Of a stretch of DNA of 64,000 nucleotides, positions 48,700 through 60,780 are shown one piece after another; positions within the stretch are counted from its first letter, which is position 1; each line of letters starts with the position of its first letter. This DNA is from Gnetum montanum. Taxonomy: Eukaryota > Streptophyta > Gnetopsida > Gnetales > Gnetaceae. The stretch lies in assembly GCA_015680685.1 (NCBI GenBank), contig MNCI01003111.1:176030-240029 (forward strand). Direction: 5' to 3'. A program made the position numbers and the translations under genes. The notes under the pieces were generated by a model. That model worked only from the letters and a program-made list of their open reading frames with translations. It made no database searches and was not told the origin of the DNA.

Positions 48700-51106
48700 G
48701 GTAAGGATAAAGCCTCTCCCCATGATTGAACTCATGGGAAAGTGTTTAAAAAATGCACCATAGATTCCCTAGATTATACACTCTAGGTTGCTTAGTTAAC
48801 ATCGTTATTGATTTAGTTTTTTTGTTATTTTCCCAGGTAATCTTGATGGTAATTGAATCTTGATCATCTAGGTCCTTATTTTCTCTATTTGCTTGTGGAT
48901 GATTATGGTTTAGTATTTATATTTGTGATTTCTTAGTTGGAATCATTTTCTTAGAATAGGAGTTAGTAAGTGGTTCAGACATTTCCATGCATTTTTTAGA
49001 CACTTTTAGGTTTTTAGTTTGTGGCCATTAGGTGTTGGCTCTTGTGTTGGATTGGAAGACATTGTTTCAGTGAGGAAGGATGTTTTACTTGGCTAGGCTT
49101 GTGCTGGTTTTGATGAGCTAGTAGGCTTATGAATTTTGTGCCCATGTGTGGAAACTATCCTATAGAGACTTTTGTTGCGATCTACTAATGTTATCATTTA
49201 CTTGTATGTTCATAGCACAAGTGACATTCTTCCGTGGATGTTGTGATGCTAATCCTTCTTATGTTGTTGGTAGTGACATTTGGTGGAGAGAAGCATGAGA
49301 ATATTGAGGATGTTGTAGAGGATAAGAGTTTTGAGATGGTGATCCCACATGGGATGTTATTGGTTGATGATATTTAGGAGAGTGGTAGTTATGATTTGAG
49401 GTAGAGGAAGTAGAACCATCTAGAGAAATAGGTTGTTGAACATAGTAGTCATATGGGTCCAAGTAACAATAAGGGTATTGTTGGTTTGTTAATGACATCT
49501 CCCATAACTGTGGGGTTTTCCACTATAGCTGATAGTAGTATTGAGGTTGATAAAAAATCCCACTAAAATAGTACAATTGGTGGTAGGATTGTCTATAATT
49601 ACCTTGTGAGTAAGGTAATTTTCTAGGCATTTGCTTTTGTACAAACTTGGGATTCAAAGAAAAAGCCCCAAACTCTTGTAGAAGTAACATAACTAGGTAA
49701 GAGCCCTTTGGATGGTCATATTGGCAGATGTCACATCCATCATCCTATTTTGTGGTTGAGTCTATGGCCTATTCTACTACAACTATTTTTCCTTTTTCCT
49801 GGTAAGTGTTCCTACCTACTTTTTTGTTCTTTTTCCTGTTCTTTTTTTGATCACTTGATTTGTTTTATGTCACCTTCTCCTCTATGGTTTTCATGTAGGT
49901 TGTAACTTTTTCATTCATCAACTTCCACATCTTATCTATCCTTGCTTTAAGCTTAGCAATAGACTTTTATATTAGCAAGGTTTGTTGTGAAATCACCTCA
50001 TCAAGAGATGCCTCTTTTTTCTCATCATAGATATGGACCCCTTTCTTTTGAAGAGTTGGATCCCAGTTATATCCAAGTACATTTTATCATTTACATAGCT
50101 CTTATTTTTTTTGCCACCTATTCAATTAGCCTTTGTATCTAATGGGCTTTCAATTTGGATAAACAACCTTAGGCATAAATCCCAGGGGTCTCTCTCATTT
50201 TGTTACAAAGTCCATCTATGATTTGGAAAAGTTTCTCTTTTTGAGAGAAATTATGACCTAGACATCTATGTAGTAGTGAATAGTATCTATCCAAGGGCAC
50301 ATCCAAGGATTCATGTTTTTCTTGCCTCCATTGATGGATTGAATATAGTTTCCATGATCTATACCAACTTGCAGCTTCATCTATTAGTGTTCTAGGAAAG
50401 ATCTTAAGTTGTTGCCACTTACTCTTGATGTTCTACAAGGTGAAGGCATCATGGAAGGCTTGTAAGTGATGTTGTGGATTAGAATTATAGCCTCCCAAAA
50501 ATATAGAAATGTTATTCATATCAATCCTTTTGATGTGACTTTCCCTTTGATGCCTTTGGGATATTTGAACTGCCTTTGTTATCTACATCATGCTCCTAGT
50601 AACCAACAAGGGTCCATCATCATAAGACATGTTGTGGTGATGATTTCTATTTCTATTTGTATAACTATGATGACCTTGTCTATGCTCACTTTGGTGATCT
50701 CATCTATTTCTATTTCTATATTTATCTTGACCCCTTAGTGTATCTCTATTTCTATACCTACGTTCATCTTTGTTAGAACTAGACATAGAAAAGGAAGAGG
50801 AAGATGAGGATCTGGGAGAATTTCCATGGTTGCTATATCTTCCCCTATGATCCATTGATTTATCTCTTCTAGGTTTGGAGGAGGTCCTAGGCCTCTAGGT
50901 CCTTCTTATTCTAGGATGTACTTCATCTCTCTACGATTGTTTACATTAGTTGAACATAGTCTTTGAGTGTAGTAAGGGTCTACTTGAGCATATGAAGTTG
51001 TTGCTTCAAGTTGTTTACTCTAATTCTCTTTGGTATAGATTCTATCATTTCTCTTATGAGAGTTTTCATCATATGATGCATTATTGGTTCTATGTGAAGA
51101 AGACAT
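48700..51106 (-). pseudogene. Gag and post-gag frame of element 2
   Basis: The minus strand ATG at 51106 opens MSSSHRTNNASYDENS, sharing MSSSH with element 1 gag. The capsid part reads GGYNSNPQHHLQAFHDAF near 50445-50500. The C-terminal part (49259-49498) is rich in Tyr, Gln, Pro and Ser. Directly after it comes a post-gag segment with QPRVYNLGNL near 48790 that matches element 3 (61014-61301). The protease present between these two parts in element 3 is absent. Stops break the frame repeatedly. Confidence 0.7.
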
Positions 51107-51212
51107 GTTTGTAATGTGTGTGATGTAAAATATTAATATTTTGTAGAAGATAGATCGTTAATATGTTTACAGTGATATTTTGTAATATAACTAATCTAGA
51201 TAACTAGCATCA

Positions 51213-51230
51213 TCCCCAACAATGACATCA
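51213..51230 (-). promoter_or_regulatory. Primer-binding site of element 2 (tRNA-Asp-like)
   Basis: The minus strand reads TGATGTCATTGTTGGGGA beside the 5' LTR. It follows the tRNA-Asp-complementary pattern, with decay mostly as G-to-A and C-to-T changes. Confidence 0.7.
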
Positions 51231-51231
51231 A

Positions 51232-51708
51232 TGATTAGCAGTGGATTAATCCCTACGCCCAACCATATGAATCACAAGCATTCATGCATGATCTAATTAA
51301 ATTCTATGGATGGGACTAGTTGTGGCATCTAGATTATGAGGTATTAATCATAGGATGTTGTCTTTCCACTTGGACACTACACGATAGGCATTTACTTTAT
51401 TACTAAAACTACTCAAATAAAGAAACTAAACAATTCACTCAAATAAATATTCTGTACAACTACTCAACACTACACGATAGGCATTTACTTTATTACTAAA
51501 ACTATGAAACGAAACTGCAAGAGTTTACCTAAAGATGGAATGAAAGGTCTTTGGATCATGTGTTCATGTGCTATATTTATAGGCAGACACACATCCTGTG
51601 ATATCATATATCTAATAACATAGCATGAGATATGATATCAGGGCTAAGATATTAGGGCTAAGATATTGGGGCTAAGAAATCTTAGTTGCTAAAAAGCATG
51701 ATTCATCA
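51232..51708 (-). repeat. 5' LTR of element 2, internally deleted
   Basis: It starts TGATTAGCAG and ends GATTCATCA but is only 477 bp, lacking much of the middle present in 44965-45827. An exact 37-bp direct repeat (51375-51411 and 51468-51504) lies at the deletion site. Confidence 0.85.
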
Positions 51709-51904
51709 ATAAGCATGCTATTAAGATAAGATCTCATGTAGTGAATATACTTTTTTATGTATAGAACACCACCCCTAATTTTTACCTCTAAGAAGTTATC
51801 CAAAATATGTTTCAAATTATAGAGAATTTTTATTTCTAGTTTGGCCTATAAGTCAACATGAAGAAAAAAAAACTAGTTTTATAGGGTATAAAAAAATTCA
51901 TCAC

Positions 51905-52055
51905 TTGAAGCCACGGTACTCATCTTGCAAAGTAGAATCTTGGGAGGGTTAGTAGATAAGCAAAAGCTTACTCTCTTCGAGTGGTTATGCCTAGGCTCAA
52001 ATTGAGATCTTCAACTTGAGAAACAAGTACCTTACCATCACTCTAAATAATGGTC
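51905..52055 (-). repeat. tRNA-derived SINE-like repeat, family 1 (reverse copy)
   Basis: It is the reverse match of 3814-3975 and is inserted in the LINE RT. The LINE frame is readable on both sides. Confidence 0.5.
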
Positions 52056-52210
52056 TTTATAAGGTATAATAAATAAAAATTATAATTTTAAATTTGGGAT
52101 TACGAATGTGGAAATAGTGAACTCCTTTAGACAATTGGGTCTCCACTCCATGAGTAATTACAAATAAAATAAATGTTTCAAGGCTGGAATCATAGAAGGA
52201 ATTAATAATT

Positions 52211-52335
52211 ACATGTTAGCTTAGTGGTAAGAATCTTGATTTAAAAAATTCAAGCTATGGGTTCAATTCTAATGGACAGTGCTAAGTTATAAGATTTTTA
52301 TGAAATATTTGTATTGGCTATGTGTCCTAGACATA
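52211..52335 (+). repeat. tRNA-derived SINE-like repeat, family 4
   Basis: It has a clear A box TAGCTTAGTGG (52217-52227) and B box GGGTTCAATTCT (52259-52270), spaced as in a tRNA gene, then a 60-bp tail. There is no cloverleaf, so it is not a tRNA gene. It is inserted in the LINE. Confidence 0.55.
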
Positions 52336-53016
52336 CATAAAGTCATTTAGTTCTAGTTTTGATAACCGTTGCAAAAGAAATTAAAGCTTTAGCAAAAAAA
52401 ATTAGTAGGATATTGTAGGAAAAATTAAAGCTCTATATGCAATTAAAAATAAATTTTTAAGCTATCATTTATCTTACAGTATGGTATGGGAATAAGCCTT
52501 AGTGAAAAAAGTTGGTAGGCTACTAAAAGGATGTAAAAAAATATTTTTATAAGTTGAATATAAGGTGAAGGAAAAAAAACCTTATCCTATGTTAATATTG
52601 GACTGTGACTTACTCTTCTTAGAAATTGAAGCTATTTATTAGTTCATTAGTTATATTTAAAATTTAGTAACAGTTAAGAAGATCAAGAATTTTAAGCTAA
52701 TTATTGAAGCCATTAAAGGAATACAATGAATAAAGACATAGAATAACTCAATGGAAGGAATGAAAAGTAATCCTAAGGACCTATAGAAGTTAGTTAAGTA
52801 GTAATTTCTTAGAAAGTTATGTTTAAATGTGGAAGGAAAAAGAAAAAAATTTACTTGAAGCATATTAGAGATAATCATTGACATATCAGCAAATTTCATT
52901 TAAATTCACATTAACTTAGCATGTAAAGTGGGAGATGGATTAACCTCCCTAGAGAAAATTACATGTACAGGTTCCATAGGTAGTAAGCTCTTAAGAAAGA
53001 GCAACATCCTCATCAT

Positions 53017-53830
53017 TGATAAAACTATTATTATGGGAGTCTATGATATTATAACTTTGCATACGACATCATAGATATGATGTAGCTAGCCATGGTTATA
53101 GCTATAAATACCAACACACCATCATGTTGAAACAACAACATTTTTCCAATAGTTAGCAAAATTCTTGTAGTTTATTTTTGTAAATTTAGAGTTAGAGTGA
53201 ATGCCTATAGTGTATTGAATTATAATTGTATGAAATCTTTATTTGAGTGGATTGTTCCTAGACACAATTCATGAATAGAAATAAAAATTGAGATTGTTTT
53301 TCATCAATGTAGCATATCACTTATCATAAATTTACTTTCCATGATGTTACTTTTACTTTTACTTTTACTAAGTCATTTATCATTCTAATGTTTTTTAGTA
53401 AGGTGAAATAGGTATGACTAGTTTTGAGCATAACGTGTATCACAATAGTAACTTTGCTTAATTCGCTCAATAGTAAAGTTACTTGGTAATCCTAGTAATA
53501 GTTACGTTAGCCTAGGATGTGTACGAAAAACTAAGAATAGGTACTCATCACCATAGGATTGAATAGAATTAAATTTTCCTTGTAATTAGAGATAGAAATT
53601 ATAATCATTTTTATTATACTTACACTTAGCACAAGTAAAGCTAAATAACATAAATTTATCATATGCCTCACTAAGAAGTAAACCATACAATTTGTACCTT
53701 GCTAACTCTAAGTTGATTACAAACTTAATATCAACTCACTAGTATCCTTACATTGTCTATCTATGGATTATGAAGTGATTGCTCATGAACACTTGTGATT
53801 TGTGTAGTTGAGTGTTGGAATACCTAGTCA
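53017..53830 (+). repeat. LTR (plus orientation), isolated
   Basis: It carries a TATA box (TATAAATA, near 53102), the 'cttggtaatcctagtaatag' block near 53471 and the end block 'cttgtgatttgtgtagttg' near 53793. Starts and ends are worn (TGATAAAAC, CTAGTCA). No PBS or polypurine tract is clear, and no TSD is seen. It is probably a solo LTR. Confidence 0.6.
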
Positions 53831-55081
53831 GTTACCACCTAAGAAGATCTAAGTCTCCAGAACATCATCTCAAACATGATCGCTTGTTGGAAAAATCCTT
53901 AAAAGCTTTGTACTTGTTTGTGTCAAGAACAATTATAGGTGTCTTTGCCCCACCCCTACAATGGTATGTACATTTGGAGTTTCCTTTTTCTATTTTCCAA
54001 AACATGATCCTTGTTTTTGTTTTTTTTTTTTGGCAAGTTAGGGCCATCCTCTTCTATTTATTCTCGATACTTGTTGCTCATTCTTCACTCAATAGCATTG
54101 CATGATTATAAAACGTACTAATGAGGGGTGAAACTTCCCAAAAATGTTGTGTATTATTGCAATGAACATAATAAATTTTTAACTTTTTACTTTAGTGCTT
54201 CTATGTTCAGTGTAGAATTTGTAGCTTTGTTTCTACACTTTTGGTCTTTTCTTTCATGCCACTTTCTAATCTTTCTTAGGCACACGAGATCTCTTCATAA
54301 ACTACATGCTTTAGCAAATAAAGAAATAGGGATAATGTTCTAGTAAATAAAACAAAGTAGAAATCATGTTTTGAAAAATAAAAAAATAGGGATCATGTCT
54401 TGGAAAATAAAAAATAGGGATCATGGTTTGAAAAAAATAAAAAAAGGGATAATGTTTTGGAAAATAAAAAAAATAGAAATGATGTTTTGGAAAATAAAAA
54501 ATAAGGATCATGTTTTGGAAAATATTTGGATAAAGTTGAGCATGATATAGTATCTTAGATGTGGTTTTATCTATGAGATTGTGTTCTAAGATACTTGAAA
54601 TGTCTTATATTAATCAAAGTATTAGGTCAATATGAAGTCTCACACCTAGTTACAATATTATGTCGATTATAGGAGTTTCATGTCTTTTGATAAGAGTTTT
54701 ATGTCAATTGGTAAAGTCTCATATATATGGAGTGAGATCTTAGGTCTATATATCAAATTCATTAGGCTAGTTGATGCATTCAATTAGAGAGTCAAATAAG
54801 GAAACACTTGAGATGACACTATGAGTTGTAGTAGCAAGAAAGGTTGATAAGGCTAGTAGTAAATCCTTGCTAGGTTGAACTTGCTAGCTGAGTGTACAAG
54901 CTCTAAGGATTTGTAAGAAAAAAATAACTCATGTAGCTAGCCCCATTTTGTTGGCTTAAGGGTAGGATGTTGATGATAATGATGTTATATTATAAGCATT
55001 AATTAAAAATTAGGTCTATTTAGTTAAAGCAATGTGATTTGCACATGTCGATTGTGCCCATTACGTCTAGATCTACATTTT
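53831..55081. other. Intergenic stretch with a minisatellite
   Basis: Apart from the minisatellite at 54315-54522 and its inverted unit at 53993-54031, I see no supported gene. The longest open frame, a hydrophobic 97-residue frame at 53812-54105, has no recognisable domain and starts inside the LTR. Confidence 0.4.
54315..54522. repeat. Minisatellite, about seven 27-30 bp units
   Basis: Units follow the pattern A-rich run, 'atagggatcatg', 'ttttgg'. One unit in inverted orientation lies at 53993-54031, about 280 bp upstream. Confidence 0.85.
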
Positions 55082-55988
55082 TGATGAGCTATGGAGTTAT
55101 CCAACACCCAACCATACAAGATAAGAGTGTTCACATGTAACTTGGTTAAATTTCATGGACAAGGTAATGTCATTATGCTAGTAATTAGTTTAAGTTCATG
55201 ATTTTTATCTTCCCACATGAGCTAGTAAAATCTATGTGCATGGTTTAACTCACAGTGAGGTGTATGATAATTGATGTTGTATGGACCATATTACTCTTAG
55301 TAAACATAAGGTAAATAAAGTAGTTCCTAAATATAAGTGAATAATAAATGAATCTAGTCTATCCTAAGCAATGGACATTCATTCCTAATTCTCTAAACAT
55401 GTCTTGGATTTATGTAATTGTTACTAGGATTACTATGTATTTTGCTACTAGATGAGCCAAGCAATAATACTACTGGGTTACCAAATAATAACAATTAACG
55501 CTTGGAATTAGTTGTATCCAGTTTGCTTAATAATAGTAAGAGTAAAGTTTATGTGAAAGTAAATAGTAACTAAGAAAACAATAATCAGTAAGCTAAGTGA
55601 AAACAGTAAACATTATTCTAAGTAAATAGTAAAGGAATCTAAGTGATGCTGTAATGATGCAAAGTAATCTTGATCTTTATTTCCGATCATGAAATGTGTC
55701 CAAGTACATTCCAAATAAAGACTCCATTCAATCACTTAACATCACACTGTGGGCATACATTGATAAATGCTAAGTACTAAATTCAAGAAAACAAATTGAT
55801 AGAATTTCAGTAAGGTTGGAATGAAACTGTTCGTCGATCATGCACATAAGTGTCATATTTATAGGCCTACATGTGTTTGTGATATTGGATATCTAATGTC
55901 ATATCATAGGCTTCACTATTAGATATGCAATATCATAGCTCTGATATCGGATGCTTGATATTGTAGCCAGTAAAAAGTGAATGTGTCA
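55082..55988 (-). repeat. 3' LTR of element 3
   Basis: It starts TGATGAGCTA and ends about GTGTCA, followed by a polypurine tract (minus strand 'atgggggca'). The TATA complement 'catatttatagg' is near 55855. U3 is built from GATATC-like motifs. Confidence 0.85.
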
Positions 55989-56179
55989 TGCCCCCATGAC
56001 TAACTAAAAACTTGTTCTCAAGTTAAAATAAGATGAGGATGGAGTTCCTTAAAAAATTGGGAGGTAGATTTACATGATGCTATTTACAAGACTTTTTATG
56101 TTGTAGTGGTGTTTTACAAAAATTACACAAGTCATTACATGACAACTTTAATAAAAAAAAACTTTGGTGAAGCTCATTG

Positions 56180-58879
56180 TAGTTTAAGTAGTTTTTGGTG
56201 GCGATGGCTCTTCCATCGGTTACTTCCCTTTGTCATCAGGCTTTTGAAATTTGTACTGGTTTAGGAGCACTTGAAGTTTCTCCTCTTCTATTTATAGGTC
56301 ATGCATCCTCCATGCTTGTTGTGCAATGTGTGATGGAATGGGTACATCCCATGGGCATGACAATTGTGGAAACATCTAATTGGCTTTGACATACTAGGCT
56401 GAAAACTGCCTCCTCTCTTCTTCAAATGCCTTGGCCTTTTTATAGAGATCATGATAATTAGTTAATAGCTTAGCTAGGTTTGTTGCTACATCTTTCTGCC
56501 CTTGCTAGCCAACCTTTACTACTTCTAATTTAGAGTTTTTTACTTGAAACTTCTATAAAGCATCTTTACAATCCACAAACTCTTTCTCATATAAGGCATA
56601 TGTGATTGCTACTTGTTGTTCTTATTCATTTCTAAGCCTTCATACTATTAACATGGCCAAGTTAGCATAATGGAGGTTAGCTAATCCCATGTACTCTTTT
56701 AGGTCCTCAATCTATAGGTTTTTTGTTTTTTACTTTCGCTTAGTGGACAAGGGCATAACCATCTAGGATGGATTGCTAGTCAAGATTTTATGCTAAAATG
56801 GAACTCATTCTAGGGTTTGCCATCTGCATTTATTTCTCATTGATTTACTTATACATGCCCACCTAATGAAAAAAGTGTTTCTTGAGTCTTTCATGTTTCT
56901 TTGCCTTATTCTACCATGCGCTTATTTCAATGGCTGACTTTTGATGGATGGTGTGTACCTCCTCCATTGAGTAGATTCTATTTTCTCTTACGAGGTGACT
57001 CATATCTCAGTTGATCCTCATTAGTTGTTCCTCTAACTAGTGGATGCTTTCTTCTAAGATGTTCTTCTACTTTTCTATAGTGGTCAACCTCATGTTATCA
57101 AGAGCAAGTTGTTTGTTTTTCTCATGTATTGTGATAAGTGCCTTAACATGTGCATATGTTTGGGCTTCTACTATAGAGGCATTCCATGCCACCTTCTCCT
57201 CCTCTGTCACTAGTTATTTATTCTACTCAATCAGGCTATTCAATTGCTTAGTTCTAAACATTTTTCTATTTGATTAGGTGCAATAAATTGAGTTGGATCT
57301 CTTCATTTAGCTGTCAGGGCTATAAGTTCTTGTTGTCATTTTATAATTTTGTTCTATGCATGCTTTGCACTTGTCTCTACCATGACTAGTTTTTCCTTGG
57401 TAGTGATGAGTTCATACTGTACTATAGTGACATCACTAGGGATGTTGAAGAGTGTTGTTATGACTTGCCTAGTTTGTAGTAGTTTATTGAGCACATCCTC
57501 ATGATCAGTAGGAGTCATTTAGATTATAGCTAATGTTTAAACATCTCCAGCCATAGTTAGATTTGTTGATTGTACAACATGTACATTGAAAGACTCATTG
57601 ATTTGATTGGTGATCACCTTCGCTACTCTCATTGCATCTTGGTGTTGCATTACCACAACTATGGCTCCTTCTCTAGTCTTTAGCACCACTTGGAATGATG
57701 TAACATTCCCAAAGATTTGTTGGCACCATTGTAACTCTCCTTGTACCTATATTGAGATTTTTTCACTTTCGGGTCTACTAAAACTATGGTTTGGATGGAA
57801 TTGTCGATAACTCTATAAAGATTAGCCTCCTTGCTTGTTCCCTAACTGATTATTTTTGCAATTTGTTGTAAATGAATCATTGATGGTCGATAATTTTGCA
57901 ATGGCGGTGGTGGGACTTACTATTATTTCTATTCATTTTTCTACTACTATTGTTCTTATTATTACTCTTGTTGTTTCTCTTGTTCTTGTTCTTATTACTC
58001 TTCACCATGATCTTTTCTAGGTGGTGTTGGTTTGAGCAATTTAGCATATGAAGCATTTTGGGCTCTCTTGGGAATGTCATTAGTGTATCCTAGGATTTCA
58101 GCTTGCTTGCACAACTTTCTAATAAGGTAAGGGAATGGAAGTATTAGCTTCCTTACCTTTCTTTTCTCAAACCATCTTTGAATTTCCATAAAATAGAGTT
58201 GTGCAAGGTTTGCATTGTATTTGCCCATCAAGATTGCACTTCTCTAGTCACATAAGTGGATAATCTCTTGAGTATAGGTGAAAATTTTAAAGTATATTCT
58301 TTCTTCCTAGGTTAGCTTACTATAGCCCTTATATTCTTTTCCATATGCTTGTTTTAGCCATAATTTTCTAGTTTTAGGATCTGATCAGGTGGATAGATGT
58401 GCTAGCATTGCCCTTTCATTGGGTATGTCAAGCACTTTAGCTATTTTCTTGATCAAGAATGAAACTAAGATTCCTCCAATATTAATAGTGGTATCCTCTT
58501 TCTTATTGTGCCTAAACTAGTAGGTTACCATGGGCCATAGTGGTGATGTTTGGAGTTGCATCCTTACTGTTTCAGGAACAAATTCCATGAACAAGCCAAA
58601 GTTCATCTCCATAATAACTGTGGTTAGGATGGATCTCTCCTAAATCGCTTGGAGGAAATCTTGTGGTAATGTGAGGCATTATCGTTGCATTGGTGGTTCT
58701 TTTAACTCTCCTTGAGTCGATTGTCCTATAACAAGAGTATTCTGATGAATGTTGAATGATTAGGCTTACTAATCTTCATATTCTCATTCTTTTCCTCCAA
58801 TTTGGACTCTACCTTGGTCTCTTGGTCATTTGCTTGCTCCCTATGAGGGTCCTCCTTGTGCTCCTCTCCTTGGAACCAT
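56180..58879 (-). pseudogene. ORF3 of element 3
   Basis: The minus strand ATG at 58879, preceded by TTGAAG, opens MVPRRGAQGGP. The domain part (57995-58231) reads NLAQLYFMEIQRWFEKRKVR and then LPFPYLIRKLCKQA, aligning with element 1 (32165-32416). The remainder to 56180 is charged and helical. Its last residues (MEEPSPPKTT) match the tail of element 2's ORF3. Several stops are present. The product's role is unknown. Confidence 0.6.
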
Positions 58880-59428
58880 CTTCAATCATTAAGGATTAAA
58901 ATTACTAAGGTATTTGCATTTATTCTTAATATTTTCATACCTTACTCATACCCTTAGTCACATTATGTTCTTAGTTTATGATTGTAGAGTTAGATAAATT
59001 TCCAAAAAAGTTACCTCAATAGTGTTAATCCCTTTATGACTCCTCACAGTTATCTACTTTGTTCTTATTTATGGCTCATTGTGATTGGTTATGGTTCCTT
59101 AGGAGCATTATTTGAATGTTTGTGGTGTTAATATGATTTATTTTTCATTAAAAGTTTCGCTTAGCTCTTCATACTTGTCCTTAAAATACCTTTTGAGTGT
59201 TAGAATTTTTCAAAAAATTAGCTCAAATTTTCCTCACTAGTAAGCCCCCACAACTAAAATGAGCACTTCATGATCAAATAAGTTTAAAAAGAATGAAAAT
59301 TAGAGCAATATTGATGAAGTTATGGCTTGGGAAATTTAAGAGGTTAGAGCTCAGATTAGAAAAGAAAATTTCAAAGATCTTTCTTGTGTGCAAATGAGAA
59401 ATGATGAAAATTTTAGCTAAGTTCCCAC

Positions 59429-59535
59429 ATATTTATACTTTTTTGATTGATTCAACATTGGGAACCTGACATCGGGGATTTTATATCGATGTAGACTCGA
59501 TAACAATGATTCGATATCAGAGCCTAAGAAATTTG
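59429..59535 (-). promoter_or_regulatory. Internal U3-like promoter upstream of ORF3 (element 3)
   Basis: A minus strand TATAAATAT (59437-59429) is preceded by GATATCGAAT, ACATCGATATAAAA and CCCCGATGTC motifs. They echo the GATATC repeats and TATAAATATG of this element's own LTR U3 (55855-55960). Confidence 0.45.
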
Positions 59536-60780
59536 AATTTTCATGAGGGTTTGATGGAAAAATTAATTCTTTGGAATGTTTGGAAGGTGTTAAGATTACT
59601 TAAAGGGCTTAGATGATGGATATAGGCTTATTTTTGTCAAAAATTCATCATTGGAAGTTCTTAAAGAAAGAATCTTGGGTCACGAATGTTCATCAAATGG
59701 ATAAGAAGGGTAATGGATTCATGTTTTTAGAATGAATAGTTTGAGATGATATGGGAAGTGCCTATTGACATTTTGTGATGTTGGAAGGTTCAAGATGATG
59801 TGGAATCACTTGGTAGGGATAAGATACAATGGTTATACAAGTGGGTTCTCCCTAAAGTAGGTTTCAACCCTTAATGCCCTTGTATAATCATGCTTAAAAG
59901 TGTCCTTAGGAATTGAAGGAGTTGAATGTAATGCATACCTATTTAGCCAAACACACATGTTAGTACCACCAAATTATGAAAATAATGCTATGTTTCACAA
60001 AACCACAAGTTATGACTATTCTAATAGTGAGGTGAAATGGACTTAGAAGGGATTGAAAAAATCAGGACATGAGGTATCTTACCATAGACATAATGAATTC
60101 TTGTGATTTATTAGTTGTTAAAGTAATCAGTAGCCTTTTTGTCCAAGATTCAAACCAAGTTCAAACCACATCCTAGTGACATTGCATTATTTCATCTCTT
60201 GGAATTACAATTGTAAGACTATCAATGTTGTAAGGAGTATTGTCACTTGGCATATTGTCCAAGGGAGGAGTTTTATTCACGACACTTTGTTTTTATTTTT
60301 AGATTTCTAACAAGCCACCTACCTTCAAGCATGAGTGACATGTCTTTCTAGTGGGACCCTCATAAATTTATTATGTGCTCTTTCATTTTTATTTGTGTAA
60401 ACCTTTTAAGGAAGCACTTATTTTACTCTTACTTCCATTTTTCATTAGATCTACAAGGATATAATACAACCTTAGCAACATGATAGAACTCACAACAGTA
60501 CTACAAAAGAATCCACAATTCCCCTGGATGACACATCCTTTTCATTCCCACTTGGTTCTTCTCTTTTTGGTCCAAGCATAATGATCACAGTTTTATTCTT
60601 AGTTGTATGATGGAAAATAATATCATTATGGCCATGGTAAGAACCTCTTATTAATGGAATGGATGGATGGATGATGTGGGCTCACTAGTTAAATAATCAA
60701 TCTATTATGACTTGATAACATAGAGGAATCTTCACCTTATTGGACTACATCTTGCATTTATTTAGAATGTGTCTTATTAG
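59536..60780 (-). other. Non-coding spacer of element 3
   Basis: It aligns with 47136-48430 of element 2. No gene is supported. Confidence 0.6.

Larger units (their letters stand above)
44965..51708 (-). mobile_element. Element 2: pol-less LTR element with gag and ORF3
   Basis: A minus-strand element bounded by LTRs 44965-45827 (3') and 51232-51708 (5', internally deleted). ATAAG lies on both outer sides (44960-44964 and 51709-51713), a perfect TSD. It holds a tRNA-Asp-like PBS, gag, a short post-gag frame, the spacer, and an ORF3 start. I find no protease, RT, RNase H or integrase. It would depend on an autonomous relative such as element 1. Confidence 0.88.
51714..52960 (+). pseudogene. 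Non-L1 LINE RT, right part with C-terminal region
   Basis: The plus strand resumes the LINE cut at 44964. It reads a thumb-like segment (GLQVNMKKTK pattern near 51840-51870), then NSFRQLGLH near 52120, corresponding to 'sFkYLGv' in LINEs. KALYAIKNKFLSYHL follows near 52425-52475. A C-terminal LEIEAIYQFISYI pattern near 52620-52660 comes next, as in invertebrate Jockey/RTE-like LINEs. Two SINE-like repeats interrupt it. Many stops are present. Confidence 0.6.

Noticed and set aside
52217-52270. tRNA gene suggested by good A and B boxes
   Set aside because: The surrounding bases do not form acceptor, D or anticodon stems, so a SINE-like repeat is the better reading.
53812-54105. 97-codon hydrophobic open frame
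   Set aside because: It starts inside an LTR, has no recognisable domain and sits in low-complexity sequence.
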